Origin: Deltaproteobacteria bacterium
GTDB lineage: Bacteria > Desulfobacterota > Desulfarculia > Adiutricales > Adiutricaceae
Direction of reading: 5' to 3'
Assembly (NCBI GenBank): GCA_031288415.1
Contig: JAITRL010000277.1
Coordinates: 1-47,602 of the forward strand
DNA: 47,602 bases
In this document: positions 35,801 through 42,862 of the stretch, piece by piece
Layout of the letters: every line of letters starts with the position of its first letter
Position numbering within the stretch: the first letter of the stretch is position 1
Position numbers and translations under genes: made by a program
Notes under the pieces: model-generated
Seen by the model: only the letters and a program-made list of their open reading frames with translations
The model's database searches: none
Told to the model about the DNA's origin: nothing

Positions 35801-36158
35801 TGAAGGAGAGCACTTCCCCCTTAGGCAGGAACATGAGGACCTTGAGCGGCTCGTCCGCCGGGGGAACCGGGGCAGACTGGGCCTCCCTGGCCTCGGGAGA
35901 CGAGGGCTCGGCCGCGGCTCCCCCCCCGCCAGGCGCGGCCCCTCCCCCGCCAGGCGCGGCCCCCCCCGCTTCCCCTGCCGCCGGAGCCTGGCCTTCCCCC
36001 TGCGGCGCCTCCCCGGAAGGCCCGGAACTGCAGCCTGCCGGTCCCAGGCTCAGGGAAAAGGCCAGGGCCAGGACGAAGGCGGCCGGTGCGGCAAGGCCCG
36101 CGAAGGGCCGGAAAACGCGCTGTCGGGCAAGGGAAAGGAGGCTTTTGGCGGAAGTCAT
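29859..36158 (-). CDS. Bacterial alpha-2-macroglobulin lipoprotein with thioester
   Basis: 2099 residues, the largest gene here. The N-terminus is a lipoprotein-type signal (hydrophobic 24-40, C43 in GPAGC; proline at -3 is unusual), then a Gly/Ala/Pro-rich linker. Successive macroglobulin beta domains follow, with the MG1/MG2 region near 700-760 (YKPGETARLKVIARAEGD), an alpha-2-macroglobulin core (SVRKDFRTVAFFDPAVKLDS, LPDSLTSFKIYAVATGEGR) and the thioester CLEQ at C1566-Q1569 inside YPYVCLEQSTSRAAGAVYEL. A helical complement-like domain and a C-terminal receptor-like domain end it. Such proteins sit in the periplasm and trap proteases that attack the cell, using the Cys-Gln thioester. The usual partner, penicillin-binding protein 1c, is absent from this window. 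AAGGTGA precedes ATG 36158. Confidence 0.93.
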   Translation of the reverse strand: MTSAKSLLSLARQRVFRPFAGLAAPAAFVLALAFSLSLGPAGCSSGPSGEAPQGEGQAPAAGEAGGAAPGGGGAAPGGGGAAAEPSSPEAREAQSAPVPPADEPLKVLMFLPKGEVLSFTQAAVMFNQPMAALGDFEDVDQSLLTLDPPLPGKVLWLNQFTLAFVPDAPAQGCLTVKMRLSPEVRSLSGAVLGGEPLEETFTLPALKVENTWEERPATVEEALKPVFTVTFNQPVDPSLLQGKTFFAHGPEGAAAKVPAVWAVPQGAADALGRVRRLQAAAREPLPRDTEYRLIIEKGARILVSVPPLEEDFTAASGRTYGPLAATLEIPQEGYMEEPDSDAVGISFSNPVRLSKVLAFVEVDPPVPSLTELKRIWAEAAQASSGAGRAEAAPDGPAGPEAGGSASADGSGQAGENEEPQSWLYLWSPFLANARYTFTLKKGLPDIYGQTLQEDRVFQVRTGAFKPFAAILPPDGVLESALAPQVPVRIRNMPEVKAFGRILTDSEAAGLFSQGELRYFDFGTGPFGYYPEAAKKWADAALSGGRGGYSLTLKPSGDTSRQPATEILDLQALFQGSEKRGVLLAGAGGGEQLSFFQVTDLALTVKAGLSGSLAWVTRLSTGRPEPGAAVSVLDCQGRALWQGETGEDGLARIPGAKELLEGNPCPGSDGGESLPLYFVASDAVDRVFWSVEWGSGFSPWEAGLDYQAYRSPLDADRFRTFLVASQPIYKPGETARLKVIARAEGDTDRPLRPGPVRALIQAPGDDWVHDVTLEQGPYGTFSFDYALPKDARHGYYQVLLDLAPEKGRNPSDLRAYGRDPDAVPAGGFKVGFYRPPAFDLSFEGIPREAYPGDRLKLAAKGTYHYGAPLASGEAEFSLGYEAKWDFAPPGFPARWSFTAPTALEKDGEGGWVADVIPPGTAASAKAPVSRDGAALFEAEIPQGFPPAPMTWTASATVQDADSRPVYKAETFMSHPASLYVGLSNQDFFARAGEGARFSAVVAALDGTVKAGVKVRLSLVRRSWTTSRRMTPGGAYGMVSSFTDEKVAETELTSSEAPAEAELTPQRSGYHYILAEVTDDQGRANMAAVDLYVFGGGPAEWPSSNGDRLEIQPDRPEYKPGDTARLIVKSPFKEGHGLLTVERAGIREARVFDLEGGAPVLEIPLGEDDAPAVFASVTLVRGRVSRPSGKDGADLGRPSFRTGYAVLNVRSDRYSLKVEVAPSAPEFRPGGQASVKVKVTDAQGNPFSDAEVALAVVDAGLIQVGGDAPFHPESELWKILPLRVQTAGSISAVNGRVDWANKGGSPSPSGGGGYAAGEDQSVRKDFRTVAFFDPAVKLDSGGEAEAAFTLPDSLTSFKIYAVATGEGRRTGTGEGALTVTQDLILRASLPNHLTVGDEFAASAIVSVLDRPAAGPAGAAAGAPGAAADGAQAAAAPPAPREARVEISPLAGLELLEGPVKTVSVVPGESVEVSFRARATAPGEVSAGFDAASGESRDLSMFSIPAGYAGRELTEASFKEAGEGYPMPALKIPDGADPGRGGLLLTFSPGITGTLSAPFEALERYPYVCLEQSTSRAAGAVYELRLKQVRPVSPEREAELRKRVESQIRLIASSQLGGGFTLWPGGDWERRSPVLTAWVLDFVREAREAGFKVPEGIVSYALEYLAWCLTDEGKAEGWSLTGARRLYVLGAMARAGRPLEAEIEQFYQKRAGLRLAERIYLLRAAAAVPLSRTRTGQLLELIPSVASEVELSGITARIKDAGTQTEQALWLAGERDLSAAALLALTEAAPHHELIPQLLMGVVSGDAGGAYGSTNRTVTVLRGVWNWLEAREKAEALLARDAEREAARLAREADPDPLANVASGSPGKPAPADPSPLDLAVKVLMGAEPILEGKLDSFSSPSLETEIAMSLLAGGQAPSLEITGRGKLWAFQRLSWAPKVPDLSPKNEHGITVTRVFQRMLPEPGPAGESLFRRGELVKVTVTLMTTVERYNLVVEDPVPAGLEPVDFSLKDQNPRLAELLAEDPSASDPWIAFWKWYDYREIRPECVRLYADRVSPGVYTFNYLARPVTPGTYMLPGTYAEEMYNPENYGRGSGLTVTVIK

Positions 36159-36578
36159 GTCTCACCTTCGAAGGAATGCCGCAGGCGGCCTGAAAAGCCG
36201 GAAAACGGCCTTCGGCGCGCGCGCCCGGGACAAGTCCGGAACGGTCCTGTGACGGTTTGCGGATGCGCTCTTGAAAATATCAGTTTCCGTTCCCGATTAC
36301 TAGAGGCGCCGCAGGAAACGGGGCCTCAGGGAAGCCGCGGGGGGCCTTGCGCTGAAAGGTCCCGCGCCTTTGCCGGGGTTTCGGCGCGCCTTGATCTTCA
36401 GCGGAAAAGCGGCTCCGCCGGGCCTTGATCTTCAGCGGAAATGCGGCCCCGCCGTGCCTTGGCCTTCATAGGAAATACGGCCCCGCCGGCCCTTGCCGGC
36501 TCCTTAAGGAGCTTCAGCGGGTTATGACAAGGATTTTGAGGCCAAAAGCCGCGGAACTTCTACGCCGCGCCTTGGGCC
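36159..36578. other. Spacer with 34-base repeats
   Basis: No gene. It separates the beta-lactamase-like gene from the macroglobulin gene, both on the minus strand. It contains the tandem repeat at 36389-36490. Confidence 0.45.
36389..36490 (+). repeat. 34-base tandem repeat, three copies
   Basis: Copies begin at 36389, 36423 and 36457. The common core is CCTTGATCTTCAGCGGAAA then GCGGCCCCGCCG; the third copy is more diverged. The unit length equals that of the unrelated repeat at 14282. Confidence 0.82.
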
Positions 36579-37940
36579 TCAGGCGGGAAATGCCAGCTCG
36601 GCCAGCCGCGCCCGCAAGGCCTCCATGCCGCCCCTGCGGGAGCTGGGGTGCACCCTGTTGCACAGCAGGATCGCGGCGTCGCCTCGCTCCGGGTCAAACC
36701 AGGCCATGGCGCCGGTATAGCCCTTGTGGCCGAAAAGCAGCCTTCTCCCTCCAGGGCGCGCCGCCGCGTCGAAGCCCAAGGCGCGCCTGCCGCTTTCCCC
36801 TGCCGGTCCCTGAAGGGAACAGAACTCCCGCAGCGCCCCGCCCGGAACGATGCCGCCCTTCCCCCCCAGAGCCGCCAGCCAGGAGGAGACAATCAGGGCG
36901 ACGTCCGCCGCCTGGGCGAACAGTCCCGCGTGCCCTGCGGCCCCGCCCAGCCAGGCGGCGTTGTCATCGTGGACCCGGCCCGGGGGCACGGGACCCAGGA
37001 TCGGCACCCCGGGCCAGTCCAGGGGCCCCCCGCACCTCAGGCCGTCCTCGGTGGGCGCGACCGGACCCGGCCTGCCCCGGCGCCCCTCCGGGGCCTGCCG
37101 AGGGCTGAAGCGGGCAGAGGCCAGCCCCAGGGGCTCCGCTATCTCCCTGCGGAAAATCTCGGGGAGGCGGGCCCCGAAGATCTCCTCCAGAAAAAAACCC
37201 AGCAGCATGAAGCCCAGATCGCTGTATAAGGTTCCCTGCCCGGGCGGGAACAGGGGCCTCTCCCGGAGCGCGGCCTCCCGCGCCCGCGCGGGCCGCAGTT
37301 TCGGGCGCCCCTCGGGGATCAGGTACAGGGGCCGCCATGCCGGAAGCCCGGAACGGTGGGACAGCAGCTGCCGGAGCGTCAACGAGACGGTGTCCCGCGG
37401 GCCCTCCCACCCGAAAGACGACAGCGGGGCGTCCAAATCCTTGATCAGCCCCCGGGCTCGGGCGATCATCGCAAGGTATGCGGTAGAGAGAATTTTGGTT
37501 ACAGAAGCCAAATCGTAGAGCGCGTCGGCCGGGACAGGGGCGACGTCCCTCGTCGTCCCCAGCTTCCCGAAGGCCCGGATCCTCCAGCGCCCGCCCGCCC
37601 CTTCAGGGAGCAGGGCCAGGACCCCCCCGGGCATTATTCCCTCCGCGACTGATCTCTTAAGGAGCAGGAGCGCCTCGTCTTCCGGCGGCTCCCCGTCAGC
37701 CGCCTCCGCGGCAGACGGGGCGGGCGGCATCCCGACGGGGGAAGGGAAGGGAGGCGCGGCGGCGGCGGCGGAGGAGGAGGAGGAGGAGGAGGAGGAGGAC
37801 AGCGCCGACGGGCCTTCTCCAACGCCTGCGGCCTGGCCCGGGAAGGCCTCGCCGACCCCTGCCGACCTGACTCCTGACGGGTCCCCGCCGGCGCCTTTAG
37901 GGATCTCCAGGGCCTTTGACCTGCATGACTTCCTGAACAT
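36579..37940 (-). CDS. Serine beta-lactamase-like hydrolase (class C/esterase fold)
   Basis: 453 residues from ATG 37940. Residues 1-85 are low complexity, with ten serines then five alanines encoded by a GAG/GCG triplet tract; the true start may be ATG at codon 71. The penicillin-recognising fold covers 90-450: SVTK with S146 and K149, YSD at 239-241 in place of YxN, and HKG at 405-407 (FGHKGYTG) in place of KTG, a combination common in esterase/peptidase-like members of this family rather than true AmpC. LLSHRSGLPAW (192-202) is also typical. No signal peptide is visible. Substrate unknown: peptidoglycan stem peptides, esters or beta-lactams are all possible. Confidence 0.85.
   Translation of the reverse strand: MFRKSCRSKALEIPKGAGGDPSGVRSAGVGEAFPGQAAGVGEGPSALSSSSSSSSSSAAAAAPPFPSPVGMPPAPSAAEAADGEPPEDEALLLLKRSVAEGIMPGGVLALLPEGAGGRWRIRAFGKLGTTRDVAPVPADALYDLASVTKILSTAYLAMIARARGLIKDLDAPLSSFGWEGPRDTVSLTLRQLLSHRSGLPAWRPLYLIPEGRPKLRPARAREAALRERPLFPPGQGTLYSDLGFMLLGFFLEEIFGARLPEIFRREIAEPLGLASARFSPRQAPEGRRGRPGPVAPTEDGLRCGGPLDWPGVPILGPVPPGRVHDDNAAWLGGAAGHAGLFAQAADVALIVSSWLAALGGKGGIVPGGALREFCSLQGPAGESGRRALGFDAAARPGGRRLLFGHKGYTGAMAWFDPERGDAAILLCNRVHPSSRRGGMEALRARLAELAFPA
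37771..37800 (+). repeat. GAG triplet microsatellite in coding DNA
   Basis: Nine GAG triplets and a GAC follow a GCG run. On the coding (minus) strand this makes the poly-Ser/poly-Ala segment of the hydrolase. Gain or loss of a triplet would keep the frame. Confidence 0.9.
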
Positions 37941-38552
37941 CAGCCACCCTGAGCCGGCGCGGCGGCTCCTTCAGCCGAAACATTTAGTAAGACCCATGTC
38001 GGGCTTGGGTTTTCGCCTGCGCCGCAGCGGCGCAGGCAAGGCAACCCGCGCCTTCCGCAAGGCATGCCGCCGAGGTCTTCCGCCGCCGCCCGTTCCCGGA
38101 GCCGGACCTTTTGCCGCCCTCCGCTTGCCGGAACAGCCCCGTTTGCAGGCAAATCCCCGGCTGCCCGGCCCCATGCGGGCGGCGGCCTGCGCGCGCGCAG
38201 GTTTCCGCAGAGCCCGGGCAAGCCTGCGCCTGGGCATGGGAGCCTTGCGGCGCGGGCGCGCCGCCGAAACAAGCCCCCTCAAACCCCCGCCTGCCCCTCG
38301 CAAAAGGCTTGCGGGCGACAGACCCCCCCGCCGGGTGCGCGTGAGGCGCCGGAGGCCCCGCTCCCCTGCTCCGCAATGGATTTACCGACTCCAAAAACGG
38401 CTATGGCGCTCTTCCGTTTGCGGTTGCCCTCGCCAGCCTCTGCGGAAGCGCCGACCCCGCCCCGCCTTTGCGGATGCCCTCCGCCCGCTCTTGGCGGGCA
38501 AGCCGCGCCTGCCTTCACCCGGCGACGCCGCGCTCAGCGCGCTCCCCTGACC
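37941..38552. other. Spacer with near-perfect hairpin
   Basis: GCCTGCGCCGC (38015-38025) and GCGGCGCAGGC (38027-38037) form an 11-base palindromic stem around one A. No T-tract follows, and no gene is visible. Confidence 0.45.
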
Positions 38553-40622
38553 CTACAGGAGTTCCAGGGCCAGGAGGTTGTGGAGGGCCAGCCTGCGCTT
38601 TCCCACCAGTTCGGCGAAGTCCGCCCTGAGGTCCACATCCAGCATCTCCCCCCGGAGTTCAGAGAGCACGCCCGGGGGATCCATGAAGGTGCCGCTCCGC
38701 GAAAGCCTGTAGTCCAGGACCGGGGTGAAGGTCGCCCCGGTCATGCCGACCTTGCCCAGCGGCTGTCCCTCCTCCACCCTCGCGCCGGCCTCGACCCCGG
38801 GCGCGAAGCCGGCGAGGTGGGAGTAATAGGTCTCATACTCACCCTCGTCGTGGCTCACCACCACGATGTTGCCGAAGCCCCCGCGCCTCCCGGCGAATTT
38901 TACGGTGCCTTGACCCACCGCGGCCACAGGGGCGCCGGACGGGGCCGCGTACCTCACGCGCCCGGCATGGGCCTCCTTGGGTATGGAGAGCCGCTCGGCC
39001 TCGGGGAAGCGCGGGGCGACGAGCCTGTACTGGAGGGGCGAGACCAGGAAGGGCTTCTTCACGCTCCTGAACTCCGCGTCGTAGAACTCGGCCGCGCCGC
39101 GCCGCCCCTCCCTGCGGAAGAACTCCAGCCGGCGGTCCAGGTTCACGACGCTGATCATGAGAAGCACGGGCTCGCCCTTGGGCACCTCATCCTCCCAGAC
39201 GTTGCGGTACAGGAGCTGGAAGCTGTCCCCCGCCCGCACGTCCGACAGGAAATCGATCTGGGAGGAGAGCAGGTCGGCGAGCCTCGTCGCCTCCTCCGGG
39301 GCCAGGCCCGCGGCCGTGAAAGCCTCCTGGAAGCCTTCCCCCTCCTTGACCGTGCCCCTGAAGGCCATCTGAAGATCGAGCTCGGGCGAGGCCGTGGAGA
39401 TGAACACGAAGCCGCCGGGGCCGCCCGGAAGCAGCACCGCGGGCCTCGTCTGCCCCTCCCCCAAAAACTCCAGCCGCGTAAGCTCGCCCCCCTTGTGGGC
39501 CGGGCGGCGCACGGCAGTGACCGTCGACGCCCCCTGCCTGAGCGCCGGGAGAACCTCCCCGCGTTCCAGGGCCGCCAGGGCCGCGTTGGCCTCGGCCTGG
39601 GAAAGCCCCAGGGAGTCCAGGGCCTGGGTGACCGTGCCGCCCGCAGGGACCGGGCAGGCCGTCACTTCGGCCTGCCCGCGGACCCTGGCCTCGGTGGAGA
39701 ACAGCCCCTCCGGCATGGCGGGCTCGGCCGGGAGGACCTCCTCTGCCGGGGGCTCGGCGGGCCGCTCCTCCGGGAACCCGGCCGCCGGGGCGGCCGCCGC
39801 CCCTGCCACCGCCATGCCGGACTGGGGCATGGCGGCCTCCTCTGGCCCGGCGGCCGAGGCCGCCGCCGGGCCCGCTCCCCCCGTCCCTGCAGGGGAGGCG
39901 GCGCTTTCGGCCGAGGCCTGCCGCGCGACCGGAAGATCCCTGTTCCCCGTAAGGAAGCAGACGGCCGCGACCGCGCCGGCCAGGGCCATCGCCAGCCCCG
40001 CCCCCGCGAAGAACCTGGCCCGCCTGACCCTGCGCAGCCGCTCCGCCCTGGCGGCGGCCGCCGGGGGCCGCAGCTCCGGAAGCTCGCTTGCCGCAGGCTC
40101 ATCCTCCCCGAAGTCCGGCGCCTCCCCGTAATCCGGATCCTGCGGGAAGTCCGGGTCAGCCGGGAAATCAGGGTCTTCAGGAAAATCAGGGGCATCCTGG
40201 TCTTCCGGGCAGTCCGGGAAATTCCCGGCCTGCGGCGGACGGCTTTCCCTTCCCCCCTCGTGATGGCGGCTAAAGCCTCCCGGCCCGCCGAACCGGCCCG
40301 CAGGCCTCGGCGAGGCGGAGCCTGATCCTCCCCTGGCCCCCGCCGCCCGCGGGCCAGCCAGGCCTACGGCGCTAAGCGGCCTCTCCGGCACGCCCAGCCC
40401 CCTGGGAAAGTCCCCTGGCGGCGGCGGTCCGGTCAGGCTCCGGACAGCGTCCCAGAGGCGCCGGAAAGGGGCGCAGATGAGCCTGGCCGCGGCGGGGATA
40501 ACCCCCTCCCGGCGGGCCTTGGAATTCAGGTGGCGCCTGGGGCGGCGCGCATGGCTCCCGAAGCCCGCGCAGGAGGTCCCGCGGCTTGCTCGGGAATCGG
40601 AGTGCCGGTTCCAGCGGTTCAT
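38553..40622 (-). CDS. LytM/M23-family protein with degenerate metal site
   Basis: 689 residues from ATG 40622; a TTG 24 codons earlier is possible. It has a basic N-terminus, an acidic repeat region (about 137-176, FPEDPDFPADPDFPQDPD type), one membrane segment at about 203-225, an Ala/Pro linker, a Csd3/MepM-like N-domain (VKEGEGFQEAFTAAGLAPEE) and a C-terminal LytM domain (about 545-650). The fold is clear: YAAPSGAPVAAVGQGTVKFA, GGFGNIVVVSHDEGEYETYY, SHLAGF and GQPLGKVGMTGAT. H552 and H602 are kept, but the metal Asp after the first His is replaced (HAGRVRY) and the terminal HxH becomes V635-L-D637. It is therefore probably a non-catalytic LytM factor of the EnvC/NlpD kind, activating amidases or acting as a scaffold at the envelope. 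Confidence 0.85.
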   Translation of the reverse strand: MNRWNRHSDSRASRGTSCAGFGSHARRPRRHLNSKARREGVIPAAARLICAPFRRLWDAVRSLTGPPPPGDFPRGLGVPERPLSAVGLAGPRAAGARGGSGSASPRPAGRFGGPGGFSRHHEGGRESRPPQAGNFPDCPEDQDAPDFPEDPDFPADPDFPQDPDYGEAPDFGEDEPAASELPELRPPAAAARAERLRRVRRARFFAGAGLAMALAGAVAAVCFLTGNRDLPVARQASAESAASPAGTGGAGPAAASAAGPEEAAMPQSGMAVAGAAAAPAAGFPEERPAEPPAEEVLPAEPAMPEGLFSTEARVRGQAEVTACPVPAGGTVTQALDSLGLSQAEANAALAALERGEVLPALRQGASTVTAVRRPAHKGGELTRLEFLGEGQTRPAVLLPGGPGGFVFISTASPELDLQMAFRGTVKEGEGFQEAFTAAGLAPEEATRLADLLSSQIDFLSDVRAGDSFQLLYRNVWEDEVPKGEPVLLMISVVNLDRRLEFFRREGRRGAAEFYDAEFRSVKKPFLVSPLQYRLVAPRFPEAERLSIPKEAHAGRVRYAAPSGAPVAAVGQGTVKFAGRRGGFGNIVVVSHDEGEYETYYSHLAGFAPGVEAGARVEEGQPLGKVGMTGATFTPVLDYRLSRSGTFMDPPGVLSELRGEMLDVDLRADFAELVGKRRLALHNLLALELL

Positions 40623-41575
40623 AGGGCTATGGTTCCTCGAGGAAGAGGGCAGGTTTTTGTTGTCTTGGGCTGCGTGGGCCTGCCTGGGCCGCAACCGGCG
40701 CCTTTCGGCCTGGACGGGGATGAAAGCCGGGGAGCGGCCTGACCGGAAGGGGGAAGCCCTATGGAGTCTTAGTTGCGCCGAAAGCGGCCCTGCCGGCGGC
40801 TTCAGCCGCCTTTGCCGATGCCGATCCGCCAGCGCTCAGCCGCCCTAGGCGGCCTCCTGGCCGGCGCCTCCCCTGCGGCAGCCTGAGGCTCGCGCCTCTG
40901 CCGGCCCTGACAATGGCGGCCATGCCCCTCCGGCGGCCCGCGCGGGCCCCCTGCGGCCTGTCTCACGGGGCCTTGGCTCCCTCCCGTTGCGTTTCAGCTA
41001 TAGCAGACACGCTATTAACATAACCGGGGTTATTTTAGCAAATCTTCAGGTCATTTTGAAGCAAAATCTTTCCATTTATGCCGGAAAATTTCCTCAGCTC
41101 TTCAAGAAGCCTCCTGAGGGGGTCCTGAGATGGTCCTGAGATGGCCCTGAGGTCCCCGGCAGGCGTTTTCCTGTACTCTTCCGGCAGAGATCCGGGGCTC
41201 TCGTTCCTAAGACCCCTGCCGCCACTTCCCGGCATGGCTTTACCCGCATTCCGGGCTGAGCCTCGCCCGCGCAACCCTGAAGAGGCTTTCCGGGAGCCTC
41301 CCGCGGAAGCTCTTCCCGCGCGGACTGCAGTCACATTTCCGGTCCGCGCGGAGCCCTGCGCCCGGCCGCCGCCCGCTCTCGCCCGGCCGCGGCCGAGGCG
41401 CGCGCCCCACTTCAGCCAAGCTCGCCCGCCCCTGGCTTCGGGTTCCCTCAGGAAAACCCTGCCGTGTGCTAAAATGTCCCATTCCGGGCCGCCGCGGCGG
41501 CAAAGCCTATTCAGCCGCCGGATCGGCTCAACCTTACCCCTGCGCGCGATCCCGCGCGCGAAAGGAGGCGTCGTC
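40623..41575. other. Divergent intergenic region before ssb
   Basis: It lies between the minus-strand M23 gene and plus-strand ssb. An AT-rich stretch at 41000-41050 probably holds the M23 promoter. GAGATGGTCCTGAGATGGCC-type short repeats lie at 41118-41150. A -10-like TAAAAT at 41470-41475, without a good -35, is the best ssb promoter candidate. No gene is visible. Confidence 0.45.
41020..41033. promoter_or_regulatory. Palindrome ATAACC-GG-GGTTAT, possible operator
   Basis: A perfect six-base inverted repeat with a two-base centre in the AT-rich part of the divergent region, overlapping the likely minus-strand promoter of the M23 gene. A binding site is inferred from symmetry and position only. 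Confidence 0.35.
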
Positions 41576-42223
41576 ATGGCCGGAGTGAACAAGGCCATTC
41601 TTTTGGGCCGACTGGGAAAAGACCCCGAGCTCAGGTTCACCCAGAACGGGACCTCCATGTGCGTCTTCACCCTCGCCACCTCGGAGCGCTGGGGCCAGGA
41701 GGAGCGGACGGAGTGGCATCGCATAGTCATGTACGACAGGCTGGCCGAGACGGCCAACCAGTACCTCCGCAAAGGCGATCAGGTCTACCTCGAGGGCAAG
41801 ATCCAGACCCGCTCCTGGAACGACAAGGCCGGGGCCAAGCATTCCATGACGGACATAGTGGCGGGCTTCATGCAGATGCTGGGGTCCCCGAAGGGCCGCG
41901 GCCCTGAGGCCCAGGACCAGGCCGCGGCCCCGTCCGAGGCCAAGGCCCCCGATTTCCGGAAAGACGAGCAGGCGCAGGCTGACCGGCCCCGGCCCCAGGA
42001 GCCGCCTGCAGGCCAGATCCAGCTCCAGTTCCAGACCCCGGTCCCGGCTCCTGCCACGCAGCCAGGGCCAGGCCGGCAACAGCCTCCCGTGCCTTCCCAG
42101 GCCGCCCCTCCCCAGCCCGTCCGCAGGCCGCCCGCCCCGCCTCTCGCCGGCCCTCAGGACTTAGACCCGTTTGACGGCCTCCCCGATGACGAGCCCCCGC
42201 CAGACGATGACATGCCCTTTTGA
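41576..42223 (+). CDS. ssb: Single-stranded DNA-binding protein
   Basis: 215 residues from ATG 41576, with AAAGGAGG seven bases upstream. The OB fold covers 1-105: [61 protein letters not shown] and [14 protein letters not shown] long Gln/Pro/Ala-rich linker leads to the acidic tip [12 protein letters not shown], the docking site for repair and replication partners. It coats single-stranded DNA as a tetramer in the family. The linker (about 95 residues) is longer than in E. coli. An insertion sequence begins 20 bases after its stop, which probably removed or displaced the native terminator. Confidence 0.96.
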   Translation: MAGVNKAILLGRLGKDPELRFTQNGTSMCVFTLATSERWGQEERTEWHRIVMYDRLAETANQYLRKGDQVYLEGKIQTRSWNDKAGAKHSMTDIVAGFMQMLGSPKGRGPEAQDQAAAPSEAKAPDFRKDEQAQADRPRPQEPPAGQIQLQFQTPVPAPATQPGPGRQQPPVPSQAAPPQPVRRPPAPPLAGPQDLDPFDGLPDDEPPPDDDMPF

Positions 42224-42255
42224 CCCGAGGGTTCGCCGTCCCCTGTCACCGCACG

Positions 42256-42810
42256 ATTAAAATGTCCGCCTCCTGCAACATTAAAATGTCCCGGCTTAGT
42301 TTAGAGCGATATTGAAATGTCAGTTTTTTAGCGTGGCGGCACGATTAAAATATCCTTTTTTTATGCGTAACAGCCACATTAAAATGTCCCATCAAACAAC
42401 AAATCAACAAGCATATGAATGCTTTATTTTTCTTAAAATTAGAATACAGGCCTTTTTCTGTAATTTTCCGATGCAATATTAAAATGTCCGAGCATTAGAG
42501 TATCATTGAAATGTCTTGTTTGTAAATAACAGCAATTTTAAAATGTCATTTTTAGACAACAGCAATTTTAAAATGTCCAGCACCTGACAAGAGCAATATT
42601 AAAATGTCCCTTACCCGACAAGAGCAACATTAAAATGTCCTAACTTTTCATTGCGGCAATATTAAAATGTCAGATTTGACATTCAGTCTAAATGATGCAA
42701 ACTCTTTAGCCGCAACATATAGAAGAAAGCAGAACGAATAAAAAACTAAAAAGCAGGCTGTAACAACCCCCTCAGACAGACCCGAAAACAGCGGCAAAAT
42801 TAAAATGTCC
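42256..42810 (+). repeat. Iterated ATTAAAATGTCC motif at left end of the IS
   Basis: Copies (exact or with one or two changes) start at 42256, 42280, 42311, 42344, 42378, 42478, 42505, 42537, 42567, 42598, 42629, 42661 and 42799, usually preceded by GCAA or GCAAT. Two inverted copies lie at the right end (44168-44179, 44193-44204). From 42478 to 42672 the spacing is 27-32 bases, mostly 30-32, close to three helical turns. These are probably transposase-binding sites. Confidence 0.88.
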
Positions 42811-42862
42811 TATCATCCCCCTTGCAAAGACATCGTTTTCGTTCTCGCAAGGAGGAAGATTC

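Noticed and set aside
38064-40325. Long plus-strand open frame of 753 codons opposite the LytM gene
   Set aside because: Antisense shadow: the opposite strand encodes a recognisable LytM fold.
42256-42672. CRISPR-like array of ATTAAAATGTCC repeats with regular spacing
   Set aside because: The repeat is only 12 bases, spacers are about 19 bases and partly repeat-like themselves, no cas genes are present, and the motif equals the IS terminal repeat.
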